A stretch of 64,000 bases of DNA, taken from the NCBI RefSeq assembly GCF_020166515.1, contig NZ_JAINZT010000005.1, forward strand, positions 62,001 to 126,000, read 5' to 3'. The notes under the pieces are model-generated. The model was not told where the DNA came from and ran no database searches. It saw only the letters and a list, made by a program, of their open reading frames with translations. Positions 1 through 8,333 of the stretch are shown one piece after another. The translations under genes and the position numbers were made by a program. This DNA is from Robertkochia flava. Its GTDB lineage: Bacteria > Bacteroidota > Bacteroidia > Flavobacteriales > Flavobacteriaceae. Numbering within the stretch: the first letter of the stretch is position 1; every line of letters begins with the position of its first letter.

Positions 1-107
1 TATTTTACCCGGTCCCAGTCGCGTTCCCATTTTTTTCTCCACGTGAAAGGGCGCCCGCATACGATACAGACCTTTTCGGGTAAATCCATTTTAGATTTTT
101 TTTTCAT
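1..107 (-). CDS. DUF2256 domain protein, partial (C-terminus beyond window)
   Basis: The reverse strand reads a small basic protein with CxxC (VCIVCGRP) followed by [15 protein letters not shown], which is the signature of the DUF2256 family, small proteins with a probable zinc-binding Cys cluster and no known function. The second half of the cluster lies beyond base 1. Two in-frame ATGs are possible, at 107 ([10 protein letters not shown]) and at 89 (MDLP). I prefer 107 because flavobacterial relatives usually begin with a short Lys-rich stretch. The terminator hairpin of the upstream gene lies only 8 bases before this start. Confidence 0.8.
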   Translation of the reverse strand, partial: MKKKSKMDLPEKVCIVCGRPFTWRKKWERDWDRVK

Positions 108-110
108 AAG

Positions 111-135
111 AAAAAGGACCGGGTGAACCGGTCCT
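111..135 (-). terminator. Rho-independent terminator of the 80-residue protein gene
   Basis: A perfect 8-bp stem (AGGACCGG/CCGGTCCT, 115-135) with a 5-base loop is followed on the minus strand by five T residues (111-115). It lies 48 bases after the stop of the gene at 183-425 and directly before the start of the DUF2256 gene. Confidence 0.8.
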
Positions 136-182
136 CTAAGATAATATTTGTTTAACTGTTTAATAGTTAATATTAAACAAAA

Positions 183-425
183 TTATTGTGGAATCATTTT
201 TTGGATGCGCTCCTCATATTGATTTATGGCTTCGCGAACCATGTCTACATTATCTGATGCCCGCTGATGCGCATCCTCCATAACTTTCTCAAGTTTGGGA
301 TCAGGGTGTTGGAACAGATCGGTGATGACGTGGTTGATTTTGTCGATACTGCTCTCCTGGGTGTTCTTAATGTCTTCCAGTTTTGAAAGGATCTTTCGCA
401 TCCTTTCAAGTTTAGCTTCGTCCAT
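183..425 (-). CDS. Hypothetical small coiled-coil protein, 80 aa
   Basis: I do not recognise this family. The protein is highly charged, almost certainly helical, and has no Cys, signal peptide or membrane segment. Heptad-like spacing (LERMRKILSKLEDI, later VDMVREAINQYEERI) suggests two amphipathic helices forming a helical hairpin or coiled coil. The ATG start is followed by an uninterrupted frame to TAA, and a strong terminator lies 48 bases downstream, which supports a real transcribed gene. It is divergent from kmo across a 220-base gap. Confidence 0.6.
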   Translation of the reverse strand: MDEAKLERMRKILSKLEDIKNTQESSIDKINHVITDLFQHPDPKLEKVMEDAHQRASDNVDMVREAINQYEERIQKMIPQ

Positions 426-600
426 AATATTTCGGTTTTTGGATTCCCTATAAGATACAATAAATTACTAAATAGTTATTATTTAAGTGTTTATGCGGGG
501 TGTCGAGCGGCATAGCAAGGGGAATCTTAGAAAGTAAAAACTAACTTGTTCCTGCATCAGGGTTTATGAGATCAGCAGGGAATAACCCATTATAATTTGT

Positions 601-608
601 TAACTTTG
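601..608 (+). promoter_or_regulatory. -7 promoter box of kmo
   Basis: TAACTTTG is a perfect match to the Bacteroidota -7 box TAnnTTTG, 38 bases before the kmo ATG. I see no clear TTTG-like -33 element. Transcription should begin around 612-615, just before the hairpin at 617-630. Confidence 0.55.
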
Positions 609-616
609 TAAGAGAA

Positions 617-639
617 CCCGCTATAGCGGGAATTTTTTT
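617..639 (+). promoter_or_regulatory. Terminator-like hairpin in the kmo leader
   Basis: CCCGC-TATA-GCGGG (617-630) is followed by AA and seven T residues (633-639), and the kmo ATG is at 647. No plus-strand gene upstream needs a terminator here: the neighbour at 183-425 points the other way. The structure may act as an attenuator or as a stabilising 5' hairpin; the sequence cannot decide. Confidence 0.5.
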
Positions 640-646
640 ATTTATT

Positions 647-1993
647 ATGCAAACGCCCAAAAATATTGCTGTAATCGGCAGTGGTTTAGTAGGGAGCCTT
701 TTGGCGATCTATTTGAAGAAAAGAGGTCATTCTGTAGATGTTTATGACCGAAGGTCCGATATCAGGCAAACCGAATTTTCAGGAAGATCTATCAATCTTG
801 CTATGTCTACCCGGGGCTGGAGTGCCCTTGGTAATGTAGGTATTGAAGAAGAGATTCGAAAATTGGGGATTCCTATGGATAAAAGGGCGATACATCCAAT
901 GGAGGGGGAGATGTATTTCCAGTATTACGGAAAGGAAGGGGAGGCCATCTATTCGATCTCCCGGGGCGTGCTCAATAAAAAGATGATCGATCTGGCAGAA
1001 GCCTCCGGGGCCCGGTTTCTCTTCAATTCCAAAGTTTGGGATGTGGAGCTGCCAAAAGCCACCATATATCTTGGCGAACAGGAAAATGAACCCTGGACCC
1101 CGGTCCCTTATGACCACGTTTTTGGTGCCGATGGTGCCTTTTCGCGGGTACGTCATAAAATGCAGCGCCGCAGTCTCTTTAACTACAGTCAGCAGTTTTT
1201 GGAGGCCGGATATAAAGAATTAACCATCCCGGCAAATCCCGACGGCAGCCATAAGCTGGAGAAGAATTCCCTTCACATATGGCCAAGGGGGAAATTCATG
1301 CTGATCGCCCTTCCCAATCTCGACGGTTCTTTTACCTGTACGCTGTTCATGCCGCTTGAAGGAGAAAACTCCTTTGCAGCGCTGAAGGATGAGAGTACCG
1401 TAGAAGCCTTTTTCAGTCATTACTTTTCCGATGTCAGGGATGAGATCCAGAACCTGAAGCACTACTTCTTTAAAAATCCTACCAGTACGCTGGTTACCAT
1501 AAAGTGTTTCCCGTGGACCTACTGGGATAAGGTGGCACTTGTGGGCGATTCTGCCCATGCCATTGTTCCGTTTTACGGTCAGGGCATGAATGCGGGGTTT
1601 GAAGATATCACCTTATTGAATGATCTCATGAATGTGCATGAGGATGATTGGGAAACCATCTTTAAACGCTATGAAGAAATTCGTAAACCCAATGCTGATG
1701 CCATTGCGGAACTTAGTCTCAGCAATTTTATGGAGATGAGTTCCAAAACGGCAGATACGGATTTTCTCTTAAGAAAAAAGATCGAGAAGTGGTTTTCTGA
1801 GAAGTATCCCAACAAGTGGATTCCATTATACTCCAGGGTTACCTTCAGCACAAAACCCTATGCTGAGGCTCTCGAAGAAGACAGGCAGCAGCAGCGAATC
1901 ATGGATGAGGTCATGAAGATGGAAGGAATTCATGAACACTGGAATTCCAGGGACGTTGAACAAAGAATTCTTGAGCTTCTCGAAGCGCAATAA
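647..1993 (+). CDS. kmo: Kynurenine 3-monooxygenase
   Basis: This is a FAD-dependent aromatic hydroxylase that converts L-kynurenine to 3-hydroxykynurenine with NADPH and O2, a step in tryptophan degradation toward quinolinate/NAD or 3-hydroxyanthranilate. The Rossmann FAD motif GSGLVG is at residues 11-16. The second FAD motif GDSAHAIVPFYGQGMNAGFED is near residue 300, and its FYGQGMNAG form is characteristic of KMO among flavin monooxygenases. Length (448 aa) matches the family. No kynureninase or tryptophan 2,3-dioxygenase gene lies next to it, so the rest of the pathway must be elsewhere. The leader carries a -7 box and a terminator-like hairpin. Confidence 0.92.
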   Translation: MQTPKNIAVIGSGLVGSLLAIYLKKRGHSVDVYDRRSDIRQTEFSGRSINLAMSTRGWSALGNVGIEEEIRKLGIPMDKRAIHPMEGEMYFQYYGKEGEAIYSISRGVLNKKMIDLAEASGARFLFNSKVWDVELPKATIYLGEQENEPWTPVPYDHVFGADGAFSRVRHKMQRRSLFNYSQQFLEAGYKELTIPANPDGSHKLEKNSLHIWPRGKFMLIALPNLDGSFTCTLFMPLEGENSFAALKDESTVEAFFSHYFSDVRDEIQNLKHYFFKNPTSTLVTIKCFPWTYWDKVALVGDSAHAIVPFYGQGMNAGFEDITLLNDLMNVHEDDWETIFKRYEEIRKPNADAIAELSLSNFMEMSSKTADTDFLLRKKIEKWFSEKYPNKWIPLYSRVTFSTKPYAEALEEDRQQQRIMDEVMKMEGIHEHWNSRDVEQRILELLEAQ

Positions 1994-2223
1994 CCTTCTT
2001 ACTCCCCGGTTGTCTCTATTGGTGTTTCCAGGCCAGAGGCCATATCCACTTGAATGTTGTGAACATTATGCTACACCTTAAGTATTTTAAAATCACAATT
2101 GTAAGATATTGATAATCAATTAGTTGTTGGTATTTTCTGCAAAGTTGTTATATCTTTAAGGCATGGTTGGTGCTTTCCCCTTTAGCTGCAACCGCTAATA
2201 CCGATATTAAAATACGATCAACA

Positions 2224-3057
2224 ATGAAACTAAAAAATCATCTTAAGTGTAGCCTGGCAGTCTTGTTATTTCTGAGTTTAACTGCATTCGATCTTTCTCC
2301 CGAACCTGCAAGGCCAATTACCTCCGCAGAAAATTTCATATGGCATGACCTGGTAACCCCGGATTTGGATAGCTCCATGGCGTTTTATTCCGCTGTCTTC
2401 GGATGGACTTTTAAGGATGTGGAAGTTAAGGGATTACGGCTGGCTACCATATATTCCGGAGATATGCGAATTGGGGGCGTCATAGAGGTGCCGGGGGCAA
2501 ATTCCGCGGTATGGATCAAGGCAATCCTGGTGGATAACCTGAAGAAACGTGTTGATATTGTGCAAAAGAGTGGCGGAAGGGTCGTTTTACCTCCTGCTGA
2601 AATTCCCGGACGGGGCACCCAGGTAATTATGGAGGGGGCTGATGGAGAAGAATTTTCATTTATAGGAAATGCCGATGCCGGGTTTGCTGCAGGAATGGTA
2701 ACAGGGAATAATCACTGGTTATGGTCTGAATTATGGGCAGATTCCCCGGAATCTTCACAATCCTTTTATGAGGCGGTATTTGGCGTGAATACAGAAAGTA
2801 CAAGCGCTAATGAGAAACCCTATTGGGTGTTTCATTCCGGGGATACCAAGCTGGCGGGAATGATACAGAATCCGATCACCAACGAGGGTACACAATGGGT
2901 GCCTTATGTACAGTCAGAAGATCCTCCGGGTTCCATCGCAAAGGCAAAAGAGGAGGGCGCTTTTATCGTACTGGAACCCGCTGCTGAGGTAAGAAACGGC
3001 AATGTTGGGATATTCCAGGATCCACAGGGGGCTATGGTTTGTGTACAGAAAAGGTAA
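2224..3057 (+). CDS. Exported VOC (glyoxalase-fold) protein with two domains, 277 aa
   Basis: Two tandem vicinal-oxygen-chelate modules are visible, the first starting at IWHDLVTPDLDSSMAFYSAVFGW and the second at WLWSELWADSPESSQSFYEAVFG. Each ends with the usual glycine-rich or D-P-Q-G strand (FQDPQGAMVCVQ at the C-terminus). I start the gene at the ATG that gives MKLKNHLKCSLAVLLFLSL, a good Sec signal peptide, rather than at the frame-open codon at 2167. A near-match -7 box, TATCTTTA, is at 2151-2158. VOC proteins include glyoxalases, dioxygenases and resistance proteins; the substrate here is unknown. Export of a VOC protein is less usual than a cytoplasmic location. Confidence 0.8.
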   Translation: MKLKNHLKCSLAVLLFLSLTAFDLSPEPARPITSAENFIWHDLVTPDLDSSMAFYSAVFGWTFKDVEVKGLRLATIYSGDMRIGGVIEVPGANSAVWIKAILVDNLKKRVDIVQKSGGRVVLPPAEIPGRGTQVIMEGADGEEFSFIGNADAGFAAGMVTGNNHWLWSELWADSPESSQSFYEAVFGVNTESTSANEKPYWVFHSGDTKLAGMIQNPITNEGTQWVPYVQSEDPPGSIAKAKEEGAFIVLEPAAEVRNGNVGIFQDPQGAMVCVQKR

Positions 3058-3081
3058 AAGGAAATTTAAATAGGTAAGAAA

Positions 3082-3264
3082 ATGAAAAAATTGAGATATC
3101 TGATAGCTGTTGTTTTTGTTCTGATGTTAATTGGTGCAGGTTTTGCTGGCTGCGGGAATGCAAGGTGGGGAACCAGTGCCGGGGTCGATGTGGTTTGGGG
3201 CCCGGGGGGGCCAAGGGTGCAGCCCAACATCAGTATGGGAGTTTATAACGGAGGTAGGTGGTAA
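3082..3264 (+). CDS. Small putative lipoprotein, 60 aa
   Basis: The N-terminus (MKKLRYLIAVVFVLMLIGAGFAGC) is a signal peptide ending in FAGC, which resembles a lipobox with the lipidated Cys at residue 24. The mature part of about 37 residues is rich in Gly, Trp and Asn (VVWGPGGPRV, GVYNGGRW). Such short Gly-rich exported proteins are common in Gram-negative bacteria and have no known function. It begins 24 bases after the VOC gene and is probably cotranscribed with it. Confidence 0.6.
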   Translation: MKKLRYLIAVVFVLMLIGAGFAGCGNARWGTSAGVDVVWGPGGPRVQPNISMGVYNGGRW

Positions 3265-3285
3265 ATTACCGTACACTTTAATGAA

Positions 3286-5128
3286 CTACCTGTATCCGGC
3301 TGCCTGAAGAGAAAACAATTCGGCATACAGAGATTTGTTCTTCATGAGTGCTTCATGCGTGCCGGTTTCCAGGATCCGCCCGTGTTTTAGCACCAAAATA
3401 CGATCTGCCATTCGTACCGTACTAAAACGGTGAGAAATGATGATGCTCGTTTTACCCCGGGTAAGTTCCATAAAGCGTTGAAATACCTCAAACTCGGCCT
3501 TGGCATCCAGGGCCGAAGTAGGTTCGTCCAGAATAAGCATATCTGCATCCTTCATGTATGCGCGGGCCAGGGCTATTTTTTGCCATTGTCCGCCCGAGAG
3601 TTCAATTCCTTTTTTAAAGCGTTTGCCCAGTTGTTGCTCAAATCCGTGTTCCAGTTCTTCCACAACTTCCGAGGCCAGGCTAAGTCGTGCCGCCTCCGTT
3701 ATTTTATCCAGGTCATCGAGTGCTTCGATCTTGCCAACGGCTATATTTTCTTTGACCGTAAATTCATAACGGAAGAAATCCTGAAAAATCACCCCAAACA
3801 TCTTCTGATACGCCACCCGGTCGAAGGTACTGATATCGGTCCCGTCCAGGAGGATGCGTCCTGATGATGGCTCATAAAACCGGAGTAACAGCTTGATGAG
3901 GGTGGTTTTTCCCGCACCGTTTTCACCCACAAATGCCATTTTTTCACCAGCCATTAATTTAAAACTGATATTGTCCAGTACCTTCTGGTTGCTTCCGGGA
4001 TAGGCAAAAGACACATTTTCAAACACGAATCCGTCGGTAATCCCTTTAGGAAGTTTGCTGGTATCAGGGGAGGTCTCTTTAGGTTTCAGATCGGTAAAGT
4101 CGAAATAGTCTTTCAGGTATAACGCACTTTCTGCTATTCTGGTAAGCCGGAAGAAAAAAGCCTGAAGGTTATTTCTCAGGCGGTTAAACGCACCACTTAA
4201 AAAGGTGAGTTCTCCAAGGGTGAGGACCCCGTTAAGCACCCTGGTAATAATAAGTACATAAGCTGCATAATAGGAGAGGGTCCCTAAAAGATTAAAAAAC
4301 ACCTGCATATGCTGTGCGCTTAATGGCAAGTTTTTTATTCAGGTTGTAATATTCATCAGATAATCTTTTAAAGCGGTCGGCGATGAAACCTGTCAATCCG
4401 AATAGTTTGATCTCCCGGGCCGTTTTGTCGTTGGCCCCTATATAACGAAGGTAGTCCAGTTCCCTGCGTTCTGTGGTCCAGCTGCGGGCCAGGGAATAGG
4501 AGGTGGCACTAAAATGGATCTCATTGATAAAGGAAGGTATGATGCTAACGATAAGAAGGGCAATGAGCCAGGGCTCAAAATAGATGAGACCGGCGATAAG
4601 GGAGACCATACTTACCAGGCTTTGAAATTGTCCCAGGATATTAGATAACAGGTTGACCCTGCTGCTGGTTTGGGTTCGGGCCCTTTCCAGTTTATCGTAA
4701 AAATCCGGGTCTTCCAGCTCACTGATCCCGATCTCACTGGTTTTTTTTATGATCCTGATGGAAGAGGCGTTCGCGTAAAGATCGCCCAATAGCCCGTCGG
4801 TAAGGGTGATTGCCCTGTTCACCAGGTCGGCAAACAATACGATAGCAAATTCAAGAGCTACATATTTCCAGAGCAGGTCTGTCGATGGGGAGGTGTTGTT
4901 CATCTGGGTAACGATCTCGTCAATGATGAGCTTCCCGGTCCATAAAATAGCTACGGGGGAGAATGCGTTTATGAGCCGGGCGGTAAAGTTGAGGAGAAAC
5001 ATCCTGCTGTGATGCTCCCAGATCTCCTTAAAAAACCGGGGAATGAAGCGGAAGGCCGAAAAGGAAGCCCGAAAGGAGGGCTTGCCGGCATTCAGGTCTT
5101 TTATGGATTTAAGGTTGTGTCTGGCCAA
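3286..5128 (-). pseudogene. ABC exporter (fused permease-ATPase), frameshifted
   Basis: Two overlapping frames together encode one ABC half-transporter of roughly 600 aa. The 5' part (5128-4292) carries the transmembrane domain, with membrane segments such as LVSMVSLIAGLIYF. The 3' part (down to 3286) carries the last membrane helices and the nucleotide-binding domain: Walker A GENGAGKTT, signature LSGGQ, Walker B MLILDEPTSALD and the switch HisH. The frame changes at a run of six A (4294-4299; six T in the gene). Removing one T joins the frames smoothly as AYAGVF-NLLGTLSYY. At the junction the codons are GTT TTT TAA, so a +1 slip on TTT-T would also join them. It is unclear whether this is a true pseudogene, an indel error or recoding. 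The likely role, if intact, is export of a lipid, peptide or drug. Confidence 0.85.
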
Positions 5129-5138
5129 GGGAGTCGGT

Positions 5139-5555
5139 TTAATTCTTTTTACTCATCTCCTGTTTTCGCATAGGCATGCTGTCAATACGGTCATAAACCA
5201 CTCCCGGAGAAGTGATTTTCTCCTCTTTAAGTTTAACGCTGCCATCCTTCCCGACCAGGATAACTCCGGAATACCGGGGAGAAATACTGAAATGGGTTCT
5301 CCAAACCCCGGCAGAGGCGGTCGTTGCTGTATTGCCGATCCAGACCTTATCTCCCGACAATGTAATGATCAGGAGGTCCCTGTCTGTGTTGGCTTCCGGC
5401 GCTTTAGAAAATAACTGGTAGTGCTCTGAAATACCGGGAGGTTCATGATTTGGGGTGACAATTATCAGTAAGCGATTTTTCCACCGGAACTGCTCCGGAG
5501 TAAATTCCTGTGTCAATGTGGTGCTCAATAGTATCAGAACCAGAGAAATGCTCAT
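5139..5555 (-). CDS. DUF4174 domain-containing protein, 138 aa
   Basis: The family is recognised by FRWKNRLLIIVTP near the N-terminus, the central strand YSGVILVGKDGSVKLKEE, and the C-terminal IDSMPMRKQEM. The fold resembles a thioredoxin-like or periredoxin-like domain, but no redox CxxC is present and the function is unknown. A short hydrophobic N-terminus (MSISLVLILLSTTLTQ) looks like a signal peptide, so it is probably exported. It lies 10 bases upstream of the broken ABC exporter and may share its transcript. Confidence 0.8.
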   Translation of the reverse strand: MSISLVLILLSTTLTQEFTPEQFRWKNRLLIIVTPNHEPPGISEHYQLFSKAPEANTDRDLLIITLSGDKVWIGNTATTASAGVWRTHFSISPRYSGVILVGKDGSVKLKEEKITSPGVVYDRIDSMPMRKQEMSKKN

Positions 5556-5623
5556 GAGGAAATTCTTGTGCGATTCTGTAATTTACGAATTAAGGCAGAA
5601 TTACAACTGTAACAGCAATGCAA

Positions 5624-5650
5624 AAAAAGACCGCCGAGGGCAGTCTTTTT
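5624..5650 (-). terminator. Terminator of the type III PKS operon
   Basis: An imperfect hairpin AAAAAGACcGCC-GAG-GGCaGTCTTTTT lies about 90 bases after the last gene of the operon. On the minus transcript the one mismatch becomes a G-U pair, and the stem is followed by seven T, so it fits a terminator for the minus-strand operon. Confidence 0.75.
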
Positions 5651-5741
5651 ATGAATCTATGGTGAATTTTTAAAAGGGATCAAAAAATTAAATCGGATCA
5701 ATCTTTAACTAATATGTGAATATTAGGTCGTGATTCAACCA

Positions 5742-6284
5742 TCAGCTTATTGCAAAGGCTCCATAGCTGCCGTGATGGGTCAGGCTTACATAGCGATGTT
5801 CTTCTCCATTGCTCAAGGCCGGGATGCCCAATGTATTCTTATTAAGCTGGTAAGCACCTCCTGCATATTTCAACAATCTTGTTGTTAGTTCTTCACTTTG
5901 GGCCTTTTGACCGGGTCCCTTGAATTTTACGATTACAGAACTCAATTTTTTTTTATCCAGGTGCGCCTCAGAAATCACATATGCTGAGGTAACCCTAGTT
6001 TGAACATGACATTGAAAATTCTTGAATTTTGCAGTTGCGGAATTCTTATCCAGGGTACATTCGAATCCTTTGGGATTATAAAAACGGGCAGGGTACATTT
6101 GGGTGTGCAGTTTGTAGGAAGCTTCTTTTATACTCCATAATCGCCAAACCATAATAAAAGGGTTTTTGGCATCCCTGATATAACTTTGCTCTAATTCTGT
6201 AAAAAGCTTATCCAGGAATCTTGCCCGTTGCCAGTTAGAAGCATGCCGCGCTTCGTTAAGATCAACAATATCATTCCCCACCAT
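5742..6284 (-). CDS. 4'-phosphopantetheinyl transferase (AcpS/Sfp superfamily)
   Basis: The enzyme transfers 4'-phosphopantetheine from CoA to the Ser of an acyl carrier protein. The Mg/CoA-binding motif GNDIVDL is at residues 3-9 and the second motif WSIKEASYK at 50-58, with the catalytic-type Glu of KEA present. At 180 aa it is between single-domain AcpS (about 120) and Sfp (about 230). The start ATG overlaps the stop of the ACP gene by one base (TGATG), which points to translational coupling; a TTG just before it is the only alternative. As the last gene of the operon it most likely activates the operon's own ACP. Housekeeping AcpS is presumably elsewhere. Confidence 0.85.
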   Translation of the reverse strand: MVGNDIVDLNEARHASNWQRARFLDKLFTELEQSYIRDAKNPFIMVWRLWSIKEASYKLHTQMYPARFYNPKGFECTLDKNSATAKFKNFQCHVQTRVTSAYVISEAHLDKKKLSSVIVKFKGPGQKAQSEELTTRLLKYAGGAYQLNKNTLGIPALSNGEEHRYVSLTHHGSYGAFAIS

Positions 6285-6535
6285 CAAATGCCAAGTTTTA
6301 CAGCAATTATTTCCATGGCAGATTTTACGTCTAGCATTTGTTCCATGTCCTCATTTTCCAAACGGATATCAAATTCATCCTCAATATCCAATATGATATC
6401 CACAAGGTTTGCCGAGTTTACTTTGAGATCTTTGACGAAATCTGTGTCTTCGGACAAGTTTTTGAAAGCTTCTTCATCTTGAACATATGGTTCAATCAGT
6501 GGTTTTAATTTGGTGATCAATTGTTCCTTTGTCAT
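6284..6535 (-). CDS. Acyl carrier protein
   Basis: An 83-residue acidic helical protein. The prosthetic-group site lies in DLKVNSANLVDI, with Ser41 as the expected attachment point; the usual D-S-L of fatty-acid ACPs is replaced by N-S-A. The following helix II (LVDIILDIEDEFDI) is typical of carrier proteins. It sits 15 bases after the ketosynthase gene and overlaps the phosphopantetheinyl transferase gene. It is probably a pathway-dedicated carrier on which the chain for the type III PKS is built or tailored. Confidence 0.88.
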   Translation of the reverse strand: MTKEQLITKLKPLIEPYVQDEEAFKNLSEDTDFVKDLKVNSANLVDIILDIEDEFDIRLENEDMEQMLDVKSAMEIIAVKLGI

Positions 6536-6550
6536 ATTTTTTATGGTAAG

Positions 6551-7837
6551 TTACGCTATAAATCGCTTAAATAAAACACATGCATTGACATCTCCAAACC
6601 CGAAACTGGCCTTGGCAATAACCTCAATATCCCGATTAATTGCCTGCTGGGGTACCCTTGAAACATCGATGAGTTTCTTAATATCTTCGTGCAGATCTTC
6701 ACAATTCGCATTTGGAGCGATAAATTGCTCCTGTAGTTGCAGGATACTGGCTACACATTCAATTGATCCTGCAGCGGCCAGGCAATGGCCAACCAATGAT
6801 TTTGTAGAATTTACCAGGGGAAAGTCCTGGTGTTTTCTTCCCAGTGCCCTGGTCCAGTTTTCAATTTCCAAAGCGTCTTTAGATGTGGCTGTAAGATGAC
6901 CATTGATAGCATCCACCTCATTCGGGTTTATTTTAGAGTTTTTTAAGGCATTTTTAATACATCGCTGTACAGCTATTGGATTCGGCGCAGTCAGGCTGCC
7001 TCCCTGGCGTTGTCCGCCAGCATTAATGTCACCCCCTAATACCTCCGCATAAACAGTTGCACCACGTTCCATTGCAGATTTCAAGGATTCCAATACCAGG
7101 GCACCTGCACCGCTTCCGGGTACGAAACCTGAGGCAGACGCACTCATGGGTCGCGATCCTTTTTCCGGGTCATCATTGTGCTTGTAGGTCATTACCCGCA
7201 TAGCATCAAAACCTCCCCAAACATAGGGGCCATGATCACTACAGCTGCCCACCAGCATCCGTTTTGCGTTTCCGCTCCTGATTCTGTCATATCCCATCAA
7301 AATAGCTTCCGTACCGGTTGTACATGCCGATGAATTTGTGGTGACCTGATTTCCCAACCCGAGCATACCGCTTAAATAAGCGCTGATACCGCTGGTCATG
7401 GTTTGGAGGACTACCGTACTCCCCAGGCGCCTTACCTCGCCACCATCGAGTTTGTATATCGCTTCCCGGAATTTTTCAACACCCGACGTCCCTGCTCCAA
7501 AAATGAGCCCGGTATTATAATCCGGTTCACTATCGGGATCTGTTTCAAATCCCGCGTCCTTCCAGGCATCTATACCGGCAATGCATCCATACAATATCCC
7601 GGAACTGTTAAATCCTCTCAGTTGTAAATCTGTAAAGTATTGAGATTGCAATTCATGGGGAAGGTTTGGAACCCCTCCTATTTGACAGGAAAAATTGAGG
7701 TCTTTCAATTTTTGATGAAATGTGATTCCCGAGGTCCCATTTTGCAGCGCTTTGGTGAACTCAGGAATCCCAACACCATTGGGTGCAACTACTCCCATAC
7801 CTGTTACGACGACTCTTTTGTTTATATTATTTTCCAT
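6551..7837 (-). CDS. Beta-ketoacyl-ACP synthase (KAS II-like)
   Basis: A thiolase-fold elongating ketosynthase of 428 aa. The decarboxylating Claisen triad is intact: Cys172 in SSACTTG, His314 in INGHLTATSKD and His351 in STKSLVGH, with Lys346. The usual NAHGTGT around the first His has become NGHLTAT, so the enzyme is divergent from housekeeping FabF. It presumably extends acyl chains on the adjacent ACP with malonyl units. No malonyl transferase is encoded nearby, so FabD would have to be borrowed. Confidence 0.88.
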   Translation of the reverse strand: MENNINKRVVVTGMGVVAPNGVGIPEFTKALQNGTSGITFHQKLKDLNFSCQIGGVPNLPHELQSQYFTDLQLRGFNSSGILYGCIAGIDAWKDAGFETDPDSEPDYNTGLIFGAGTSGVEKFREAIYKLDGGEVRRLGSTVVLQTMTSGISAYLSGMLGLGNQVTTNSSACTTGTEAILMGYDRIRSGNAKRMLVGSCSDHGPYVWGGFDAMRVMTYKHNDDPEKGSRPMSASASGFVPGSGAGALVLESLKSAMERGATVYAEVLGGDINAGGQRQGGSLTAPNPIAVQRCIKNALKNSKINPNEVDAINGHLTATSKDALEIENWTRALGRKHQDFPLVNSTKSLVGHCLAAAGSIECVASILQLQEQFIAPNANCEDLHEDIKKLIDVSRVPQQAINRDIEVIAKASFGFGDVNACVLFKRFIA

Positions 7838-7894
7838 CAGCGTTGGGAATTTATCTGTTTAAAATACCGGTGATTGTCTGTTTTTAGAGATCCT

Positions 7895-8332
7895 TCAGGC
7901 CTTAAGCATTCCGGAAATTATTCCTCTTGCCACCAGGTCTCCATCTTCTGTAAGCATTTTTACCTTACATTTTAATTTATTAAAGCGGAACACTTCTTTT
8001 TCTGAATACACAGTTACTTTTTGACCGGGGAACACCGGTAAATAAAAATCCATTTGATGTGAGGTCAAGGCGATTTGTGTGCTTAGATCTTTCTTTAACT
8101 CATCTTTCATCAGGTAAATTCCAAGACACACCAAGCCAATCTGTGCCATGCATTCGGTAAGGATAACACCGGGGGTAACAGGATTGTTTTTAAAATGCCC
8201 TTGGTAAAAGTATTCATCCCTCCTGAATGTGTAGTGCCCTTCAATGGCATCTTCAGTTATCATCCCGATATCGTCAACAAACAAAAAAGGTCTTTGATAA
8301 GGTAATAATGCTATGATATCAGATGCTTTCAT
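7895..8332 (-). CDS. 3-hydroxyacyl-ACP dehydratase (FabZ-like hotdog fold)
   Basis: The protein has the FabZ architecture: LLPYQRPFLFVD at the N-terminus and the catalytic segment GHFKNNPVTPGVILTECMAQ, giving catalytic His46 and Glu60. Length is 145 aa, typical of FabZ. It would dehydrate 3-hydroxyacyl-ACP to trans-2-enoyl-ACP. It lies 57 bases before the ketosynthase gene and begins 1 base after the stop of the reductase gene, so it is firmly part of the operon. Confidence 0.88.
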   Translation of the reverse strand: MKASDIIALLPYQRPFLFVDDIGMITEDAIEGHYTFRRDEYFYQGHFKNNPVTPGVILTECMAQIGLVCLGIYLMKDELKKDLSTQIALTSHQMDFYLPVFPGQKVTVYSEKEVFRFNKLKCKVKMLTEDGDLVARGIISGMLKA

Positions 8333-8333
8333 A

